A stretch of DNA of 64,000 nucleotides from Bacteroides cellulosilyticus (GTDB taxonomy: Bacteria; Bacteroidota; Bacteroidia; Bacteroidales; Bacteroidaceae): the NCBI RefSeq assembly GCF_020091405.1, contig NZ_CP081903.1, positions 5,394,501-5,458,500 of the forward strand, given 5' to 3'. This document shows, piece after piece, positions 18,969 to 28,966 of this stretch (its first letter is position 1; every line of letters starts with the position of its first letter). A program made the translations under genes and the position numbers. The notes beneath the pieces were generated by a model. It saw nothing but the letters and a program-made list of their open reading frames with translations, ran no database searches and was not told the DNA's origin.

Positions 18969-19095
18969 AAAAGAAAGAAAAGAGTGATAAGGTGGTAAGG
19001 TGATAGGGTGATAAAGTGGCTGCGCTATATATCACAGAGCGTTATCCCGCTATCACCTTATCACCTTACCGCCTTATCACTCTTTGTTCATATCC
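18969..19095. repeat. Dispersed hairpin repeat, copy 1
   Basis: Arms 18981-19013 and 19051-19083 are 33-bp inverted repeats with two mismatches. They are built from repeated words like GATAAGGTG, and a 37-nt loop contains GCGCTATATATCACAGAGCG. The loop and flanks reappear almost unchanged at 63092-63210. It begins 21 bp after the alpha-galactosidase stop. The longest frame of the next gene starts inside it, so that extension is not coding. Confidence 0.9.
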
Positions 19096-19183
19096 CTACA
19101 GAAGCAAATTAATTCCCCACCAATCCCCCATAATTTCACATTTTTGTGTATGTTTGTACAAAAGTTCAATCCAGCAAATCTAC

Positions 19184-22100
19184 ATGGAATTATTAGTATA
19201 TAAAGCCTCAGCCGGCTCAGGAAAGACATTCACCCTTGCTGTAGAGTATATCAAACACCTGATACTGAATCCAAGGGCTTATCGGCAAATACTGGCCGTA
19301 ACTTTTACCAATAAAGCTACGGCAGAAATGAAAGAACGTATTCTGCAACAACTTTACGGCATCTGGTTAAGTGACCCGGCATCAGAGCCCTACCTGAACC
19401 GCATCCGGGAAGATTTACGACAGAAAAACTTATCTGACTCTGACATCCGTCGGGCAGCAGGAACAGCATTGCAATACATGCTGCATGATTACAGCCGTTT
19501 CCGCGTAGAAACCATCGACTCCTTCTTCCAGTCCGTAATGCGCAATCTGGCACGGGAACTGGAACTGAGTCCGAACCTGAATATAGAACTGAACAACGCC
19601 GACGTACTGAGCGATGCCGTGGACAGCCTCATTGAAAAACTGACACCTTCCTCCCCTGTCCTGGCTTGGTTGCTGGATTATATCAACGAACGCATTGCCG
19701 ATGACAAACGCTGGAATGTATCCGATGAGATCAAGCGATTCGGCTGGAACATCTTCGACGAAGGTTACATAGAACGCGGTGAAGGACTCCGGCAACAACT
19801 GAAAGAACCGGATATAATCAAACTGTACCGTAATGTGTTGCGGGAAATGGAGACTGAGGCTCTGGAACAAATGAAAAGCTTCTACGACCAGTTCATCGGA
19901 GAATTGGAATCACATGCACTCACCGCCGAAGAGCTGAAAGGCGGAACGCGAGGTATAGGCAGTTATTTCCGTAAATTGCGTGACGGACGGTTATCAGACA
20001 AAGATGTGCTGAACGCCACTCTGAAGAATAGCTTAGATGACGCAAAGAATTGGGCCACCAAGACTTCGCCCCGAAAGAACGATATCATCCATCTGGCAGA
20101 AACAAGTCTGCTCCCTTTATTGCAGGATGCAGAAACATTCAGACCCCGCAACAACAGGACCGTAAACAGTTGCCGGTTATCACTGCAACACCTGAACAAA
20201 TTGCAACTGCTTGCCCACATTGACGAAGAAGTACGGGAGCTGAACCGCGAACACAACCGTTTCCTGTTGTCAGACACCAACGCCTTACTCCATAACCTGG
20301 TACGGGATGGAGACTCTTCATTCGTATTCGAGAAAATCGGTGCCAATATCCGGAACGTAATGATCGATGAATTCCAGGACACCAGCCGTATGCAATGGGA
20401 TAACTTCAAAATCTTATTGCTCGAAGGTCTTTCACAAGGAGCCGACAGCTTGATTGTAGGTGACGTGAAACAATCCATCTACCGTTGGCGAAACGGAGAC
20501 TGGGGAATCCTGAATGCACTGGGTACCAAAGAAACGCCTATTCCCTACCCTGTACGTGTAGAAACTTTAAAAACAAACCGTCGAAGCGAAACAAATATCA
20601 TCCGTTTTAACAACAGTTTGTTTACGGCCGCAGTGGAGTACCTGAATATGCTCCATCTGAAAGAATTACAGGAAGATTGCCGTCCGTTGCAGCAAGCTTA
20701 TGCCGACGTGGCACAGGAATCTCCACGAACCGAAGCCAAAGGATACATCAAGGCGACTTTCCTGGAACCGGACGAAGAACACGATTATACGGAACTGACC
20801 ATCATCTCTTTAGGCGAAGAAGTGCAGAGACTACTGGCTGCCGGTGTAAAATTAAACGATATCACCATCCTCGTTCGCAAGAATAAAAACATTCCTCCCA
20901 TTGCCGATTACTTCGACAAAACAATGCATCTGCCCATTGTTTCAGACGAAGCTTTCCGTCTGAATGCTTCACAAGCATTGTGCATGTTGATGGATGCTTT
21001 ACGTTACCTTTCCAATCCTGATGATAAAGTGGCAAGAGCCTCATTAATTATAAATTACAAATTACAAATTACAAACGAAAACAAAGAAGGGCGGATGGCG
21101 AAGGAAGGAGCCTGTGCGCCTGAAACGAAGTGGGACGATATACTAACTTCCCGACCTGAGGATGTATTGCCCGGGGCTTTTGTCAACCGCATAGAGCCTC
21201 TTCGTCTAATGCCACTATACGAATTACTGGAAGAACTGTTCAGCCTGTTTGAGATGAACCGGATCAAAGAACAGGATGCGTATCTCTTTTCTTTTTTCGA
21301 TGCCGTGACGGAATACTTGCAAAACAACTCATCGGATCTGGATGTATTTATCCGCTATTGGGACGAAACCTTATGCAACAAAACAATCCCCAGCGGAGAA
21401 ATGGATGGTATTCGTATCCTTTCCATTCACAAGTCAAAAGGACTGGAATTCCATACCGTCTTAATCCCCTTCTGCGACTGGAAGTTGGAAAATGAGACCA
21501 ACAATCAATTAATATGGTGCTCACCTTCCGAATCACCATTCAGCGCGCTCGACATTGTTCCGGTCAATTATTCCTCTACCATGGCAGAATCAGTATACAG
21601 GCAAGAGTATCTTAACGAGCGTCTGCAACTTTGGGTGGATAACCTGAATCTGCTCTATGTAGCATTTACCCGTGCCGGAAAGAATCTCATCCTTTGGAGT
21701 AAAAAAGGCCAGAAAGGAACAATGTCCGAACTGCTTGCCAATGCACTGCCACACGTAGCCGCCCGAGAAGGTAATGAAAACTGGGACGAGGAAGAACCTT
21801 ACGAAACCGGAATGCTCTGCCCATCGGAAGATACCAAGCCGACGACGACCGCCAAAACCTCAGTCAACCGCCTTGCTCAAAAGCCTGACAAGCTCCCAGT
21901 ACACATGGAGAGCATGAGGCATGAGATCGAATTCCGGCAGTCAAACCGTTCAGCCGACTTCATTCAGGGAGTTGACGAAGATGAATCAGACAATCGCTTC
22001 ATAAACCGGGGACGCTTGCTGCATACTCTTTTCTCAGCCATTGAAACAGAAGAGGACATCGATAATGCCATCGATCAACTTATATTCGAAGGCATCATCG

Positions 22101-22435
22101 GCAAACCGGAAACAGAAGATGAAATCCGGGAACTGACCCGGCATGCCTTTTCCATCCCCCAAGTGCAGGACTGGTATTCGGGAGACTGGCAATTGTTCAA
22201 CGAGTGCGACATCATCTGGCAAGAAAAGGGGGAACTCCGAACCCGCCGACCGGACCGCGTCATGATGCGCGACAACGAAATTGTTGTCGTGGACTTCAAA
22301 TTCGGAAAACAAAATAAGAAATATAATAAGCAAGTGCAGGGATATATGCAACTGCTCACACGCATGGGATACCCGAAAGAGAGCATAAAAGGATACCTAT
22401 GGTACGTAGAAGAAGATTTAATAGAAAAAGTATAA
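19184..22435 (+). CDS. AddA-like UvrD-family helicase with C-terminal nuclease
   Basis: I start at ATG 19184 (MELLVYKASAGSGKTFTLAV), giving 1083 residues. The longer frame from 19016 is read through the hairpin repeat. Walker A ASAGSGKT is at residues 8-15, DEFQDTSRMQW is motif II, QSIYRWRNGDW is motif III/IV, ILSIHKSKGLEF and NLLYVAFTRA are motifs V and VI, and a RecB-type PD-(D/E)xK nuclease sits at the end (GRLLHTLFSAI, VVVDFKFGKQNKKYNKQVQG). AddA is the helicase-nuclease subunit that processes double-strand breaks for RecA. Its partner, the AddB-like gene, lies 1.4 kb downstream after two membrane-protein genes. A lower-complexity insertion near residues 625-645 is unusual. Confidence 0.88.
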   Translation: MELLVYKASAGSGKTFTLAVEYIKHLILNPRAYRQILAVTFTNKATAEMKERILQQLYGIWLSDPASEPYLNRIREDLRQKNLSDSDIRRAAGTALQYMLHDYSRFRVETIDSFFQSVMRNLARELELSPNLNIELNNADVLSDAVDSLIEKLTPSSPVLAWLLDYINERIADDKRWNVSDEIKRFGWNIFDEGYIERGEGLRQQLKEPDIIKLYRNVLREMETEALEQMKSFYDQFIGELESHALTAEELKGGTRGIGSYFRKLRDGRLSDKDVLNATLKNSLDDAKNWATKTSPRKNDIIHLAETSLLPLLQDAETFRPRNNRTVNSCRLSLQHLNKLQLLAHIDEEVRELNREHNRFLLSDTNALLHNLVRDGDSSFVFEKIGANIRNVMIDEFQDTSRMQWDNFKILLLEGLSQGADSLIVGDVKQSIYRWRNGDWGILNALGTKETPIPYPVRVETLKTNRRSETNIIRFNNSLFTAAVEYLNMLHLKELQEDCRPLQQAYADVAQESPRTEAKGYIKATFLEPDEEHDYTELTIISLGEEVQRLLAAGVKLNDITILVRKNKNIPPIADYFDKTMHLPIVSDEAFRLNASQALCMLMDALRYLSNPDDKVARASLIINYKLQITNENKEGRMAKEGACAPETKWDDILTSRPEDVLPGAFVNRIEPLRLMPLYELLEELFSLFEMNRIKEQDAYLFSFFDAVTEYLQNNSSDLDVFIRYWDETLCNKTIPSGEMDGIRILSIHKSKGLEFHTVLIPFCDWKLENETNNQLIWCSPSESPFSALDIVPVNYSSTMAESVYRQEYLNERLQLWVDNLNLLYVAFTRAGKNLILWSKKGQKGTMSELLANALPHVAAREGNENWDEEEPYETGMLCPSEDTKPTTTAKTSVNRLAQKPDKLPVHMESMRHEIEFRQSNRSADFIQGVDEDESDNRFINRGRLLHTLFSAIETEEDIDNAIDQLIFEGIIGKPETEDEIRELTRHAFSIPQVQDWYSGDWQLFNECDIIWQEKGELRTRRPDRVMMRDNEIVVVDFKFGKQNKKYNKQVQGYMQLLTRMGYPKESIKGYLWYVEEDLIEKV

Positions 22436-22441
22436 AGAATC

Positions 22442-23149
22442 ATGGTACGAGGAAAGCAAACTTGCAAAATATTAAAAGACATTCGCCGGCAAATTGCCGA
22501 AGCAAATGATATCGAATATATCACTTCCGAATGTCAATACAAAGGAGATTGTACAGGTACATGTCCCAAATGCGAGGCAGAAGTGCAGTATCTGGAGCAA
22601 CAACTGGCACGTAAACACATGGCAGGAAAAGCGATTACCATACTTGGAATATCCGCAGGATTGGCAACAATGATACCACAACCGGCCTGTGCAGAGCCGA
22701 TCCATTCCGAAGCTCCGCATGGTTATTATATAGTAACTCCGGAAATACAGGAAAAACCGGTAATAAGAGTCCTCCCGCCGGACTCTCTCGTACAGGAGGT
22801 TATCGCGCAAGATACTACCATATATGGCACCAATGAGTATGATGCGCCGGATACAATGCCCGAATTTCCCGGAGGTATGGCTGCACTGCTACAATTCATA
22901 AGCAAAGAATCAAGCCTGAAACTCCCCGTTTATCAAGGTAACGGAACCCAAGGACGAACCACAATCAGATTTGTCATCGAAAAGGATGGAAGTATCACAA
23001 ATGCCAGAATCCTCAAAGGCATTGATCCGTACTTAGATAAAGAGGCGTTGCGCATAGTCAGGGAATTCCCCAAATGGAAACCCGGTACGGTAGCGGGACA
23101 ACCCGTACGTGTAGAATATACCGTCCCGGTCATGTTCCAAATGCAGTAG
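22442..23149 (+). CDS. TonB C-terminal domain protein with four-cysteine N-terminal domain
   Basis: This 235-residue protein starts 6 bp after the AddA stop. Residues 1-60 are a soluble domain with cysteines at 31, 37, 41 and 44 (ECQYKGDCTGTCPKCEAEV), a likely metal or Fe-S site. A single membrane helix spans about 61-83. After a periplasmic linker, residues about 140-235 are a TonB C-terminal-like domain (MPEFPGGMAALLQFISKES, IRFVIEKDGSITNARILKGI, WKPGTVAGQPVRVEYTVP). The topology implies a cytoplasmic Cys domain. Its first 45 codons are nearly identical at the DNA level to those of the next gene. Why it sits between addA and addB is unknown. Confidence 0.82.
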   Translation: MVRGKQTCKILKDIRRQIAEANDIEYITSECQYKGDCTGTCPKCEAEVQYLEQQLARKHMAGKAITILGISAGLATMIPQPACAEPIHSEAPHGYYIVTPEIQEKPVIRVLPPDSLVQEVIAQDTTIYGTNEYDAPDTMPEFPGGMAALLQFISKESSLKLPVYQGNGTQGRTTIRFVIEKDGSITNARILKGIDPYLDKEALRIVREFPKWKPGTVAGQPVRVEYTVPVMFQMQ

Positions 23150-23177
23150 AATAAGGCAATTATAAATCAGAACAATT

Positions 23178-23822
23178 ATGGTACGAGGAAAGCAAACTTG
23201 CAAGATATTAAAGGACATTCGCCGGCAAATTGCCGAAGCAAATGATATCGAATATATCACTTCCGAATGTCAATACAAAGGAGATTGTACAGGTACATGT
23301 CCCAAATGTGAATCAGAAGTACGATACCTGGAACATCAACTGGAACGAAGACGCATGGCGGGAAAAGCAATCACCTTACTAGGATTGTCCGCAGGGATTA
23401 TCGCAATGAATGCCTGCGCCAATTCACCAGGCCAGTCAGCAAAGAACACTTCAGAGATCAAGCTTGAGTGCCAGAGCGTGCCGACGGATAAGGACTCACT
23501 CTTTTTAATCAAAGGTACGGTTACAGACAGTCTGACTCAAAAACCAATTGTCGGGGCCAACGTATCTGAAAAAGAAACTACAAATGGTACCCTAACAGAT
23601 GCGAATGGTGAGTTTACACTAAAAGTTTCCGGTAAATATCCGCTAATCATCCAATACGTTGGAATGGAAACACAGGAAATTGAAATAAATAAGAAGGGAG
23701 CAACTTACATTCAGGTCGCACTGCGTGAAAGTAATATGACAATGGGAGAATCAACAATAATATCCGGAGAGATACTGGAAGGAGATGTTGATTACGAAAC
23801 AATAGAAACAACACTACCATAA
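23178..23822 (+). CDS. Carboxypeptidase-regulatory-like domain protein with the same four-cysteine N-terminus
   Basis: This 214-residue paralogue of the preceding gene has the same N-terminal domain (cysteines 31, 37, 41, 44; nearly identical DNA at 23178-23311 versus 22442-22575) and a membrane helix at about 61-80. The C-terminal half is different: a CarboxypepD_reg-like beta sandwich (LIKGTVTDSLTQKPIVGANV, TLTDANGEFTLKVSGKYPLI), the fold also found at the start of SusC proteins. It is probably anchored in the inner membrane with the sandwich in the periplasm. The pair looks like a domain-swapped duplication. No function is assigned. Confidence 0.8.
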   Translation: MVRGKQTCKILKDIRRQIAEANDIEYITSECQYKGDCTGTCPKCESEVRYLEHQLERRRMAGKAITLLGLSAGIIAMNACANSPGQSAKNTSEIKLECQSVPTDKDSLFLIKGTVTDSLTQKPIVGANVSEKETTNGTLTDANGEFTLKVSGKYPLIIQYVGMETQEIEINKKGATYIQVALRESNMTMGESTIISGEILEGDVDYETIETTLP

Positions 23823-23861
23823 TGTTCAGTGCAGAATAGTTATCAAAAACAAAAGATTAAG

Positions 23862-26759
23862 ATGCAAACTTTTCTTCAATTAGTTGCCCAAGACTTACAC
23901 CAAAAGATAGGAAACGATCTTTCACGGGTCGCCATTGTTTTTCCGAACAAACGTGCCAGCCTTTTCTTCAACGAGCATTTGGCGGCACAAAGTGACCGTC
24001 CTTTATGGTCTCCCGCTTACGTCAGCATCAGCGAACTGTTCCGGCAGCTTTCTCCATGGAAGCTGGGCGACCCCATCCGTCTGGTTTGTGAACTCTATAA
24101 AGTATTTCGTGAAGAAACCCGTAGTGAAGAAACACTCGATGATTTCTATTTCTGGGGAGAACTTCTTATCAGCGATTTCGATGATGTTGATAAAAATCTT
24201 GTTGATGCCGACCGTCTATTCTCCAATCTGCAAGACCTGAAAAATATCATGGATGATTACGACTTCCTTGACTCCGAACAGGAAGAAGCCATCCGTCAGT
24301 TCTTTCAAAACTTCTCCATCGAGCGACGCACGCAACTGAAAGAGAAGTTCATCTCCTTGTGGGATAAATTAGGCGATATCTATCACGGCTACCGCGACAA
24401 TCTCGCAGAACTCGGCATTGCTTACGAGGGCATGATGTACCGCTACGTCATGGAAGAACTGCAACCGGAAAAGCTGAAATATGACCGGTATGTTTTCGTT
24501 GGTTTCAATGTATTGAATAAAGTGGAAACCCGTTTTTTTGAGCGTCTGCGTGATGCCGGCAAAGCATTGTTCTATTGGGATTATGACTTGTTTTATACCC
24601 GTCTACCCCGTGAAAAGACTCCGCCTTACACGCATGAAGCGGGTGAATTCATTCTCCGCAACCTGGAAATCTTTCCCAACGAACTACCAGAAACCGCATT
24701 CGATGTATTAAGACATCCTAAAAATGTACGTTTCATCTCCGCTCCTACCGAAAATGCACAGGCACGCTATTTGCCGGAATGGGTACGTTCCGTAATGAAA
24801 AACGATCCATCGGGTACACCCACCCAGGAAAAAGAGAATGCTGTGGTACTTTGTAATGAATCTCTTTTATTACCCGTACTCCACTCCATACCATCGGAAG
24901 TAAAGAATGTCAATATCACGATGGGATTTCCGCTGGCACAGACCCCTGTATACAGTTTCATCAGTGCGCTCATAGAACTGCAAACCAGTGGTTATCGCAG
25001 AGATACAGGACGTTATTCATACGAAGCCGTCCAGGCTGTATTGAAACATCCCTATACACGCCAATTGTCCCCCTCCGCAGAAAAACTGGAGAAACAGCTT
25101 ACGAAAGACAATCGTTTCTATCCCCTGCCTTCCGAATTAAAGCAAGATGAGTTTCTGGAACAGGTATTCACTCCGCAGACCGGCATTTCAGCCCTCTGCC
25201 AATACCTGACGGATACACTTCGCGAAGTCTCCATCCTCTACCGGCAAGAACAGGAAACAGATGATATTTTCAATCAGCTTTACCGGGAGTCCTTATTCAA
25301 GAGCTATACCCTCATCAACCGTCTGCTCAGTCTTATCGACAGTGGAGAGCTAAATCTGCAAATCGACACATTGAAACGCCTTCTTTGCCGCTTGCTTGCA
25401 ACCTCCAATATCCCGTTCCACGGTGAACCCGCCATCGGTATGCAAGTAATGGGAGTGCTGGAAACACGTAACCTCGATTTCCGTAATCTCATCATGCTCT
25501 CCCTCAACGAAGGTCAGCTGCCCAAAGCCGGTGGAGAATCATCCTTTATCCCTTACAATCTGCGGAAAGCTTTCGGCATGACCACTATCGAACATAAGAA
25601 TGCGGTCTATGCATACTACTTTTACCGACTGATACAACGCGCTGAAAATATCACCTTATTATATAATACATCTTCTGATGGACTGAACCGTGGAGAAATG
25701 TCCCGTTTCATGCTGCAATTTCTTGTTGAATCGCCGCACGATATTTCACGCGAATACCTGGAAGCCGGACAATCTCCTCAAAGTGGCAGAGAAATCCGTA
25801 TAGAGAAAACACCGGAAATCATTGCGAGAATGTGTGAGAAATACAATCTCGTCCGCCATCCCAAAGCACTTTTCTCTCCTTCTGCACTCAATGCTTATCT
25901 GGATTGCCGTTTGAAATTCTACTATCGCTATGTGGCCGGATTAAAAGCTCCCGATGAAGTGAGTGCTGAAATAGATTCCGCACTGTTCGGTACTATTTTC
26001 CACCGTTCAGCCGAATTGGCATATAAAGATCTGACTGCGAATGGAAAAGAAATACGGAAGGAAGACCTGGAGCAACTGTTACGTAATGACGTGAAATTAC
26101 AGAATTATGTAGATACAGCTTTCAAAGAAGAGTTCTTCCACGTTCTCCCCACAGAAAGGCCTGAATATAATGGTACGCAACTTATTAATGCCAAAGTGAT
26201 TGCATCCTATCTCCGCCAATTGTTGCGCAACGACCTGCAATATGCTCCTTTCGCCATGGAAGGTATGGAAGAACCGGTAAACGAGATCATGGAAATAGAA
26301 ACTCCACAAGGAAAACTGTCCCTGAACATCGGTGGTACCATCGACCGCATGGACAGTAAGGGCGATACCTTACGTATTGTGGACTACAAAACCGGTGGCA
26401 GCCCCAAAACTCCCGAGAATATAGAGCAACTGTTCACTCCTGCCGACGGACGTCCAAACTATATTTTCCAAACTTTCCTGTACGCTTCCATCATGTGCCG
26501 CAAACAATCGTTGAAGGTTGCCCCTTCCCTGCTCTACATTCACCGTGCAGCATCAGAAACTTATTCTCCTGTAATTGAAATGGGGGAAGCCCGCCAACCG
26601 AAAATACCGGTCAACAACTTCGCTTTCTATGAAGATGAGTTTCGCGAACGCCTGCAAAACCTATTACAAGAAATATACAATCCGGAAGAACCCTTCACAC
26701 AAACTGAAGATAAAAGGAAATGTGAGTTCTGTGATTTCAGAGACCTGTGCAGACGCTAA
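23862..26759 (+). CDS. AddB-like PD-(D/E)xK nuclease/helicase-fold protein
   Basis: I chose ATG 23862 (MQTFLQLVAQDLHQKIGNDL), giving 965 residues; the frame also opens at a GTG at 23829. The N-terminal half is an AddB-type degenerate helicase (VAIVFPNKRASLFFNEHLAA, then LIMLSLNEGQLPK). The C-terminus is a RecB-family nuclease: SPSALNAYLDCRLKFYYRYV, GTIFHRSAEL, LRIVDYKTGG and a final CEFCDFRDLCRR. The cysteine at CRLKFYYRY and the three at the end match the four-Cys iron-sulfur staple of AddB. With AddA it would resect double-strand breaks. It ends a four-gene unit starting at 19184. Confidence 0.85.
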   Translation: MQTFLQLVAQDLHQKIGNDLSRVAIVFPNKRASLFFNEHLAAQSDRPLWSPAYVSISELFRQLSPWKLGDPIRLVCELYKVFREETRSEETLDDFYFWGELLISDFDDVDKNLVDADRLFSNLQDLKNIMDDYDFLDSEQEEAIRQFFQNFSIERRTQLKEKFISLWDKLGDIYHGYRDNLAELGIAYEGMMYRYVMEELQPEKLKYDRYVFVGFNVLNKVETRFFERLRDAGKALFYWDYDLFYTRLPREKTPPYTHEAGEFILRNLEIFPNELPETAFDVLRHPKNVRFISAPTENAQARYLPEWVRSVMKNDPSGTPTQEKENAVVLCNESLLLPVLHSIPSEVKNVNITMGFPLAQTPVYSFISALIELQTSGYRRDTGRYSYEAVQAVLKHPYTRQLSPSAEKLEKQLTKDNRFYPLPSELKQDEFLEQVFTPQTGISALCQYLTDTLREVSILYRQEQETDDIFNQLYRESLFKSYTLINRLLSLIDSGELNLQIDTLKRLLCRLLATSNIPFHGEPAIGMQVMGVLETRNLDFRNLIMLSLNEGQLPKAGGESSFIPYNLRKAFGMTTIEHKNAVYAYYFYRLIQRAENITLLYNTSSDGLNRGEMSRFMLQFLVESPHDISREYLEAGQSPQSGREIRIEKTPEIIARMCEKYNLVRHPKALFSPSALNAYLDCRLKFYYRYVAGLKAPDEVSAEIDSALFGTIFHRSAELAYKDLTANGKEIRKEDLEQLLRNDVKLQNYVDTAFKEEFFHVLPTERPEYNGTQLINAKVIASYLRQLLRNDLQYAPFAMEGMEEPVNEIMEIETPQGKLSLNIGGTIDRMDSKGDTLRIVDYKTGGSPKTPENIEQLFTPADGRPNYIFQTFLYASIMCRKQSLKVAPSLLYIHRAASETYSPVIEMGEARQPKIPVNNFAFYEDEFRERLQNLLQEIYNPEEPFTQTEDKRKCEFCDFRDLCRR

Positions 26760-26766
26760 TAAAAAA

Positions 26767-26853
26767 ACAGACCGTCCGTTCACCTGGAACAGACGGTCTA
26801 TATGACTCGGACAGACCATCTGTTTCAACCCAACAGACGGTCTGTTTTTCTTT
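26767..26853. terminator. Two tandem related terminator hairpins between convergent genes
   Basis: A first hairpin pairs AGACCGTC with GACGGTCT. A second pairs CAGACCATCTGTT with AACAGACGGTCTG, followed by TTTTTC. The four arms share the word CAGACGGTCTG or its complement, so the structures can also pair with each other. An A-run on the left serves the minus-strand gene. Confidence 0.85.
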
Positions 26854-26863
26854 ATTGTATCAT

Positions 26864-28000
26864 TTATTTTTTCAACGGAACAGAGAAACTGAATATAGAA
26901 CCTTCACCCTTCTTCGAGGTAAACCACAACTTACCACCATTCTTCACCACAAAATCCTGGCACAACAACAATCCCAAACCGGAACCTTCTTCATTGTTAG
27001 TACCGAATGTGCTGAAGTGAGTATCTGTATGCAGCAATTTCTTTTGTCCTTCTTCGTCAATACCGCAACCGTGGTCTTGTACGCTGACTACCGCCATGCC
27101 ATCTTTCGCTTCCAGCTTCACCAGCACCTCAGAGTTTTCGTTACTGAACTTAATAGCATTGCTTATCAGATTGCGTATTACAGTCTTCAGCATATCAATG
27201 TCGGCAGATACAGCTAACTTCTCCGGTTTCTCTTCACGGATTGTAATCTTCTTCATACCGGCTACCATATTGAAGATGTCGATCACTCCATCCACAACTT
27301 CTACTACATCAATATCCTGATATACTACATTCAACTTACCAATCTGGCTCTTAGTCCACTTCAGCAAGTTATCCAACAGGGAGAATACATCTTCTGTCGT
27401 CTGATTTGCCATTGTCAGCAGCTCATACATCTCAGCACCGATTTTTTCGGACGGCAGATTCAATATCAACATATTCAGCACCATCTTGATGGAGCCCATA
27501 GGAGAACGTAAATCATGAGCAATCACCGAATAAAGTTTGTCACGTCCGGCAATGGTACGTTGCAATTCTTCGGTTTTATTCAAAATAATACGTTTGGCAG
27601 CTACCAACGAAATTTGGTGGGTTACACGGATAATCAGCTCTTCCTTGTTAAAAGGTTTGGAGATAAAATCATTTGCTCCCACCTGGAAACCTTTTACAAT
27701 ATCCGTCGTGCTGTTCAGTGCAGTCAGGAAGATGATAGGAATATCTGCGGTTTTGGGATTTGCTTTCAAATGTTGTGCCACCTCAAAACCACTCATATCC
27801 GGCATCATCACGTCCAGCAACACCAAATCCGGGTTTTCCTTATCTACCTGCTCTAATGCTTGCCGACCGTTACTTGCCGTAGCGATTGCAAATTTTTCAT
27901 TTGTCAAGAGTACCTTCAACAATAATACGTTGGACATCACATCGTCGACGATGAGAATTTTGTACTCAGAAGGATTAATTTCCATATTCATCTTATACAA
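26864..28000 (-). CDS. Soluble response-regulator/histidine-kinase hybrid
   Basis: This 378-residue protein has the receiver domain first: KILIVDD near residue 15, phosphoacceptor Asp63 in LVLLDVMMPDMSG, and Lys115 in SKPFNKEEL. A short linker leads to HisKA with His162 (YSVIAHDLRSPMGS), then HATPase_c with the N box at Asn277 (RNLISNAIKFS), G1 DHGCGID and G2 GSGLGL. No membrane span is present, so it acts in the cytoplasm. The REC-HK order means input comes by phosphotransfer or protein contact rather than an attached sensor. No output regulator is encoded nearby. Alternative starts exist at Met4 and Met6. Confidence 0.92.
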   Translation of the reverse strand: MYKMNMEINPSEYKILIVDDVMSNVLLLKVLLTNEKFAIATASNGRQALEQVDKENPDLVLLDVMMPDMSGFEVAQHLKANPKTADIPIIFLTALNSTTDIVKGFQVGANDFISKPFNKEELIIRVTHQISLVAAKRIILNKTEELQRTIAGRDKLYSVIAHDLRSPMGSIKMVLNMLILNLPSEKIGAEMYELLTMANQTTEDVFSLLDNLLKWTKSQIGKLNVVYQDIDVVEVVDGVIDIFNMVAGMKKITIREEKPEKLAVSADIDMLKTVIRNLISNAIKFSNENSEVLVKLEAKDGMAVVSVQDHGCGIDEEGQKKLLHTDTHFSTFGTNNEEGSGLGLLLCQDFVVKNGGKLWFTSKKGEGSIFSFSVPLKK

Positions 28001-28027
28001 TATTGTTTTCCCGTTTATCTATATAAT

Positions 28028-28966
28028 CTATTTACGATATTCCTTAAAATATTCCACAATCCGCTTCAAACCGTCTTCCAGTTCAATGGTAGGCTTCCAG
28101 TTCAGCTTCTCTTTTGCCAGCGTAATATCCGGCTGACGTTGTTTAGGATCATCATGCGGAAGTGGCTTGAACACCAACTTCGACTTCGACCCTGTCAACT
28201 GGATCACTTTTTCCGCTAATTCGAGGATGGAAAATTCATTCGGATTTCCAAGGTTCACCGGACCAATAAATTCATCCTCCGTGTTCATCATTCTCACCAT
28301 TCCCTCTATGAGGTCATCAATATATTGAAAGCTTCGCGTCTGATCTCCTGTTCCATAGATAGTTATATCATGATCCTGCAATGCCTGAACCACAAAATTG
28401 GAAACCACTCTTCCATCATTCGGCAGCATTCGTGGGCCATACGTGTTAAAGATACGAATAATTTTAATACGAATGTTGTTTTGCCGGTGATAATCCATAA
28501 ACAAAGTTTCAGAACACCGTTTCCCTTCATCATAACAAGAACGGATGCCTATTGGATTTACATTTCCCCAATAACTTTCCACCTGAGGATGCACTACCGG
28601 ATCACCATATATTTCACTGGTAGATGCCTGTAGAATCTTGGCATTCGTCTTCTTTGCCAATCCCAGCATATTAATGGCTCCCAATACAGAAGTCTTAATC
28701 GTTTTGATCGCATCATATTGGTAATGTATCGGTGATGCCGGACAAGCTAAATTGTATATTTCATCAAGAGTTTCGGTATGATAGGGAAATTCCACATCGT
28801 GATGCACAAACTCAAAAAGAGAATTGCTTTTCAGATGCTCGATATTTGCTTCCGCGCCGGTAAATAGATTGTCAAGACATATCACATGATGTCCTTCATT
28901 TATCAACCGTGTGCATAAGTGCGACCCTATAAAACCAGCACCACCGCTAACCAATATATTTTTCAT
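28028..28966 (-). CDS. UDP-glucuronate decarboxylase (UDP-xylose synthase-like SDR)
   Basis: This 312-residue extended short-chain dehydrogenase has the Rossmann motif [11 protein letters not shown] (residues 8-18), the [18 protein letters not shown] stretch typical of UXS enzymes, and the catalytic Ser/Tyr/Lys seen as STSEIYGDP and a SCYDEGKR motif in which Tyr and Lys are spaced by three residues. It converts UDP-glucuronate to UDP-xylose with NAD, feeding polysaccharide or glycan synthesis. It ends 27 bp before the hybrid kinase gene on the same strand, so the two may share a transcript. No glycosyltransferase cluster is adjacent. Confidence 0.9.
   Translation of the reverse strand: MKNILVSGGAGFIGSHLCTRLINEGHHVICLDNLFTGAEANIEHLKSNSLFEFVHHDVEFPYHTETLDEIYNLACPASPIHYQYDAIKTIKTSVLGAINMLGLAKKTNAKILQASTSEIYGDPVVHPQVESYWGNVNPIGIRSCYDEGKRCSETLFMDYHRQNNIRIKIIRIFNTYGPRMLPNDGRVVSNFVVQALQDHDITIYGTGDQTRSFQYIDDLIEGMVRMMNTEDEFIGPVNLGNPNEFSILELAEKVIQLTGSKSKLVFKPLPHDDPKQRQPDITLAKEKLNWKPTIELEDGLKRIVEYFKEYRK

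Noticed and set aside
19016..19183. 56-codon N-terminal extension of the AddA-like protein
   Set aside because: It is read through the dispersed hairpin repeat, and the family's Walker A motif lies a few residues after the ATG at 19184.
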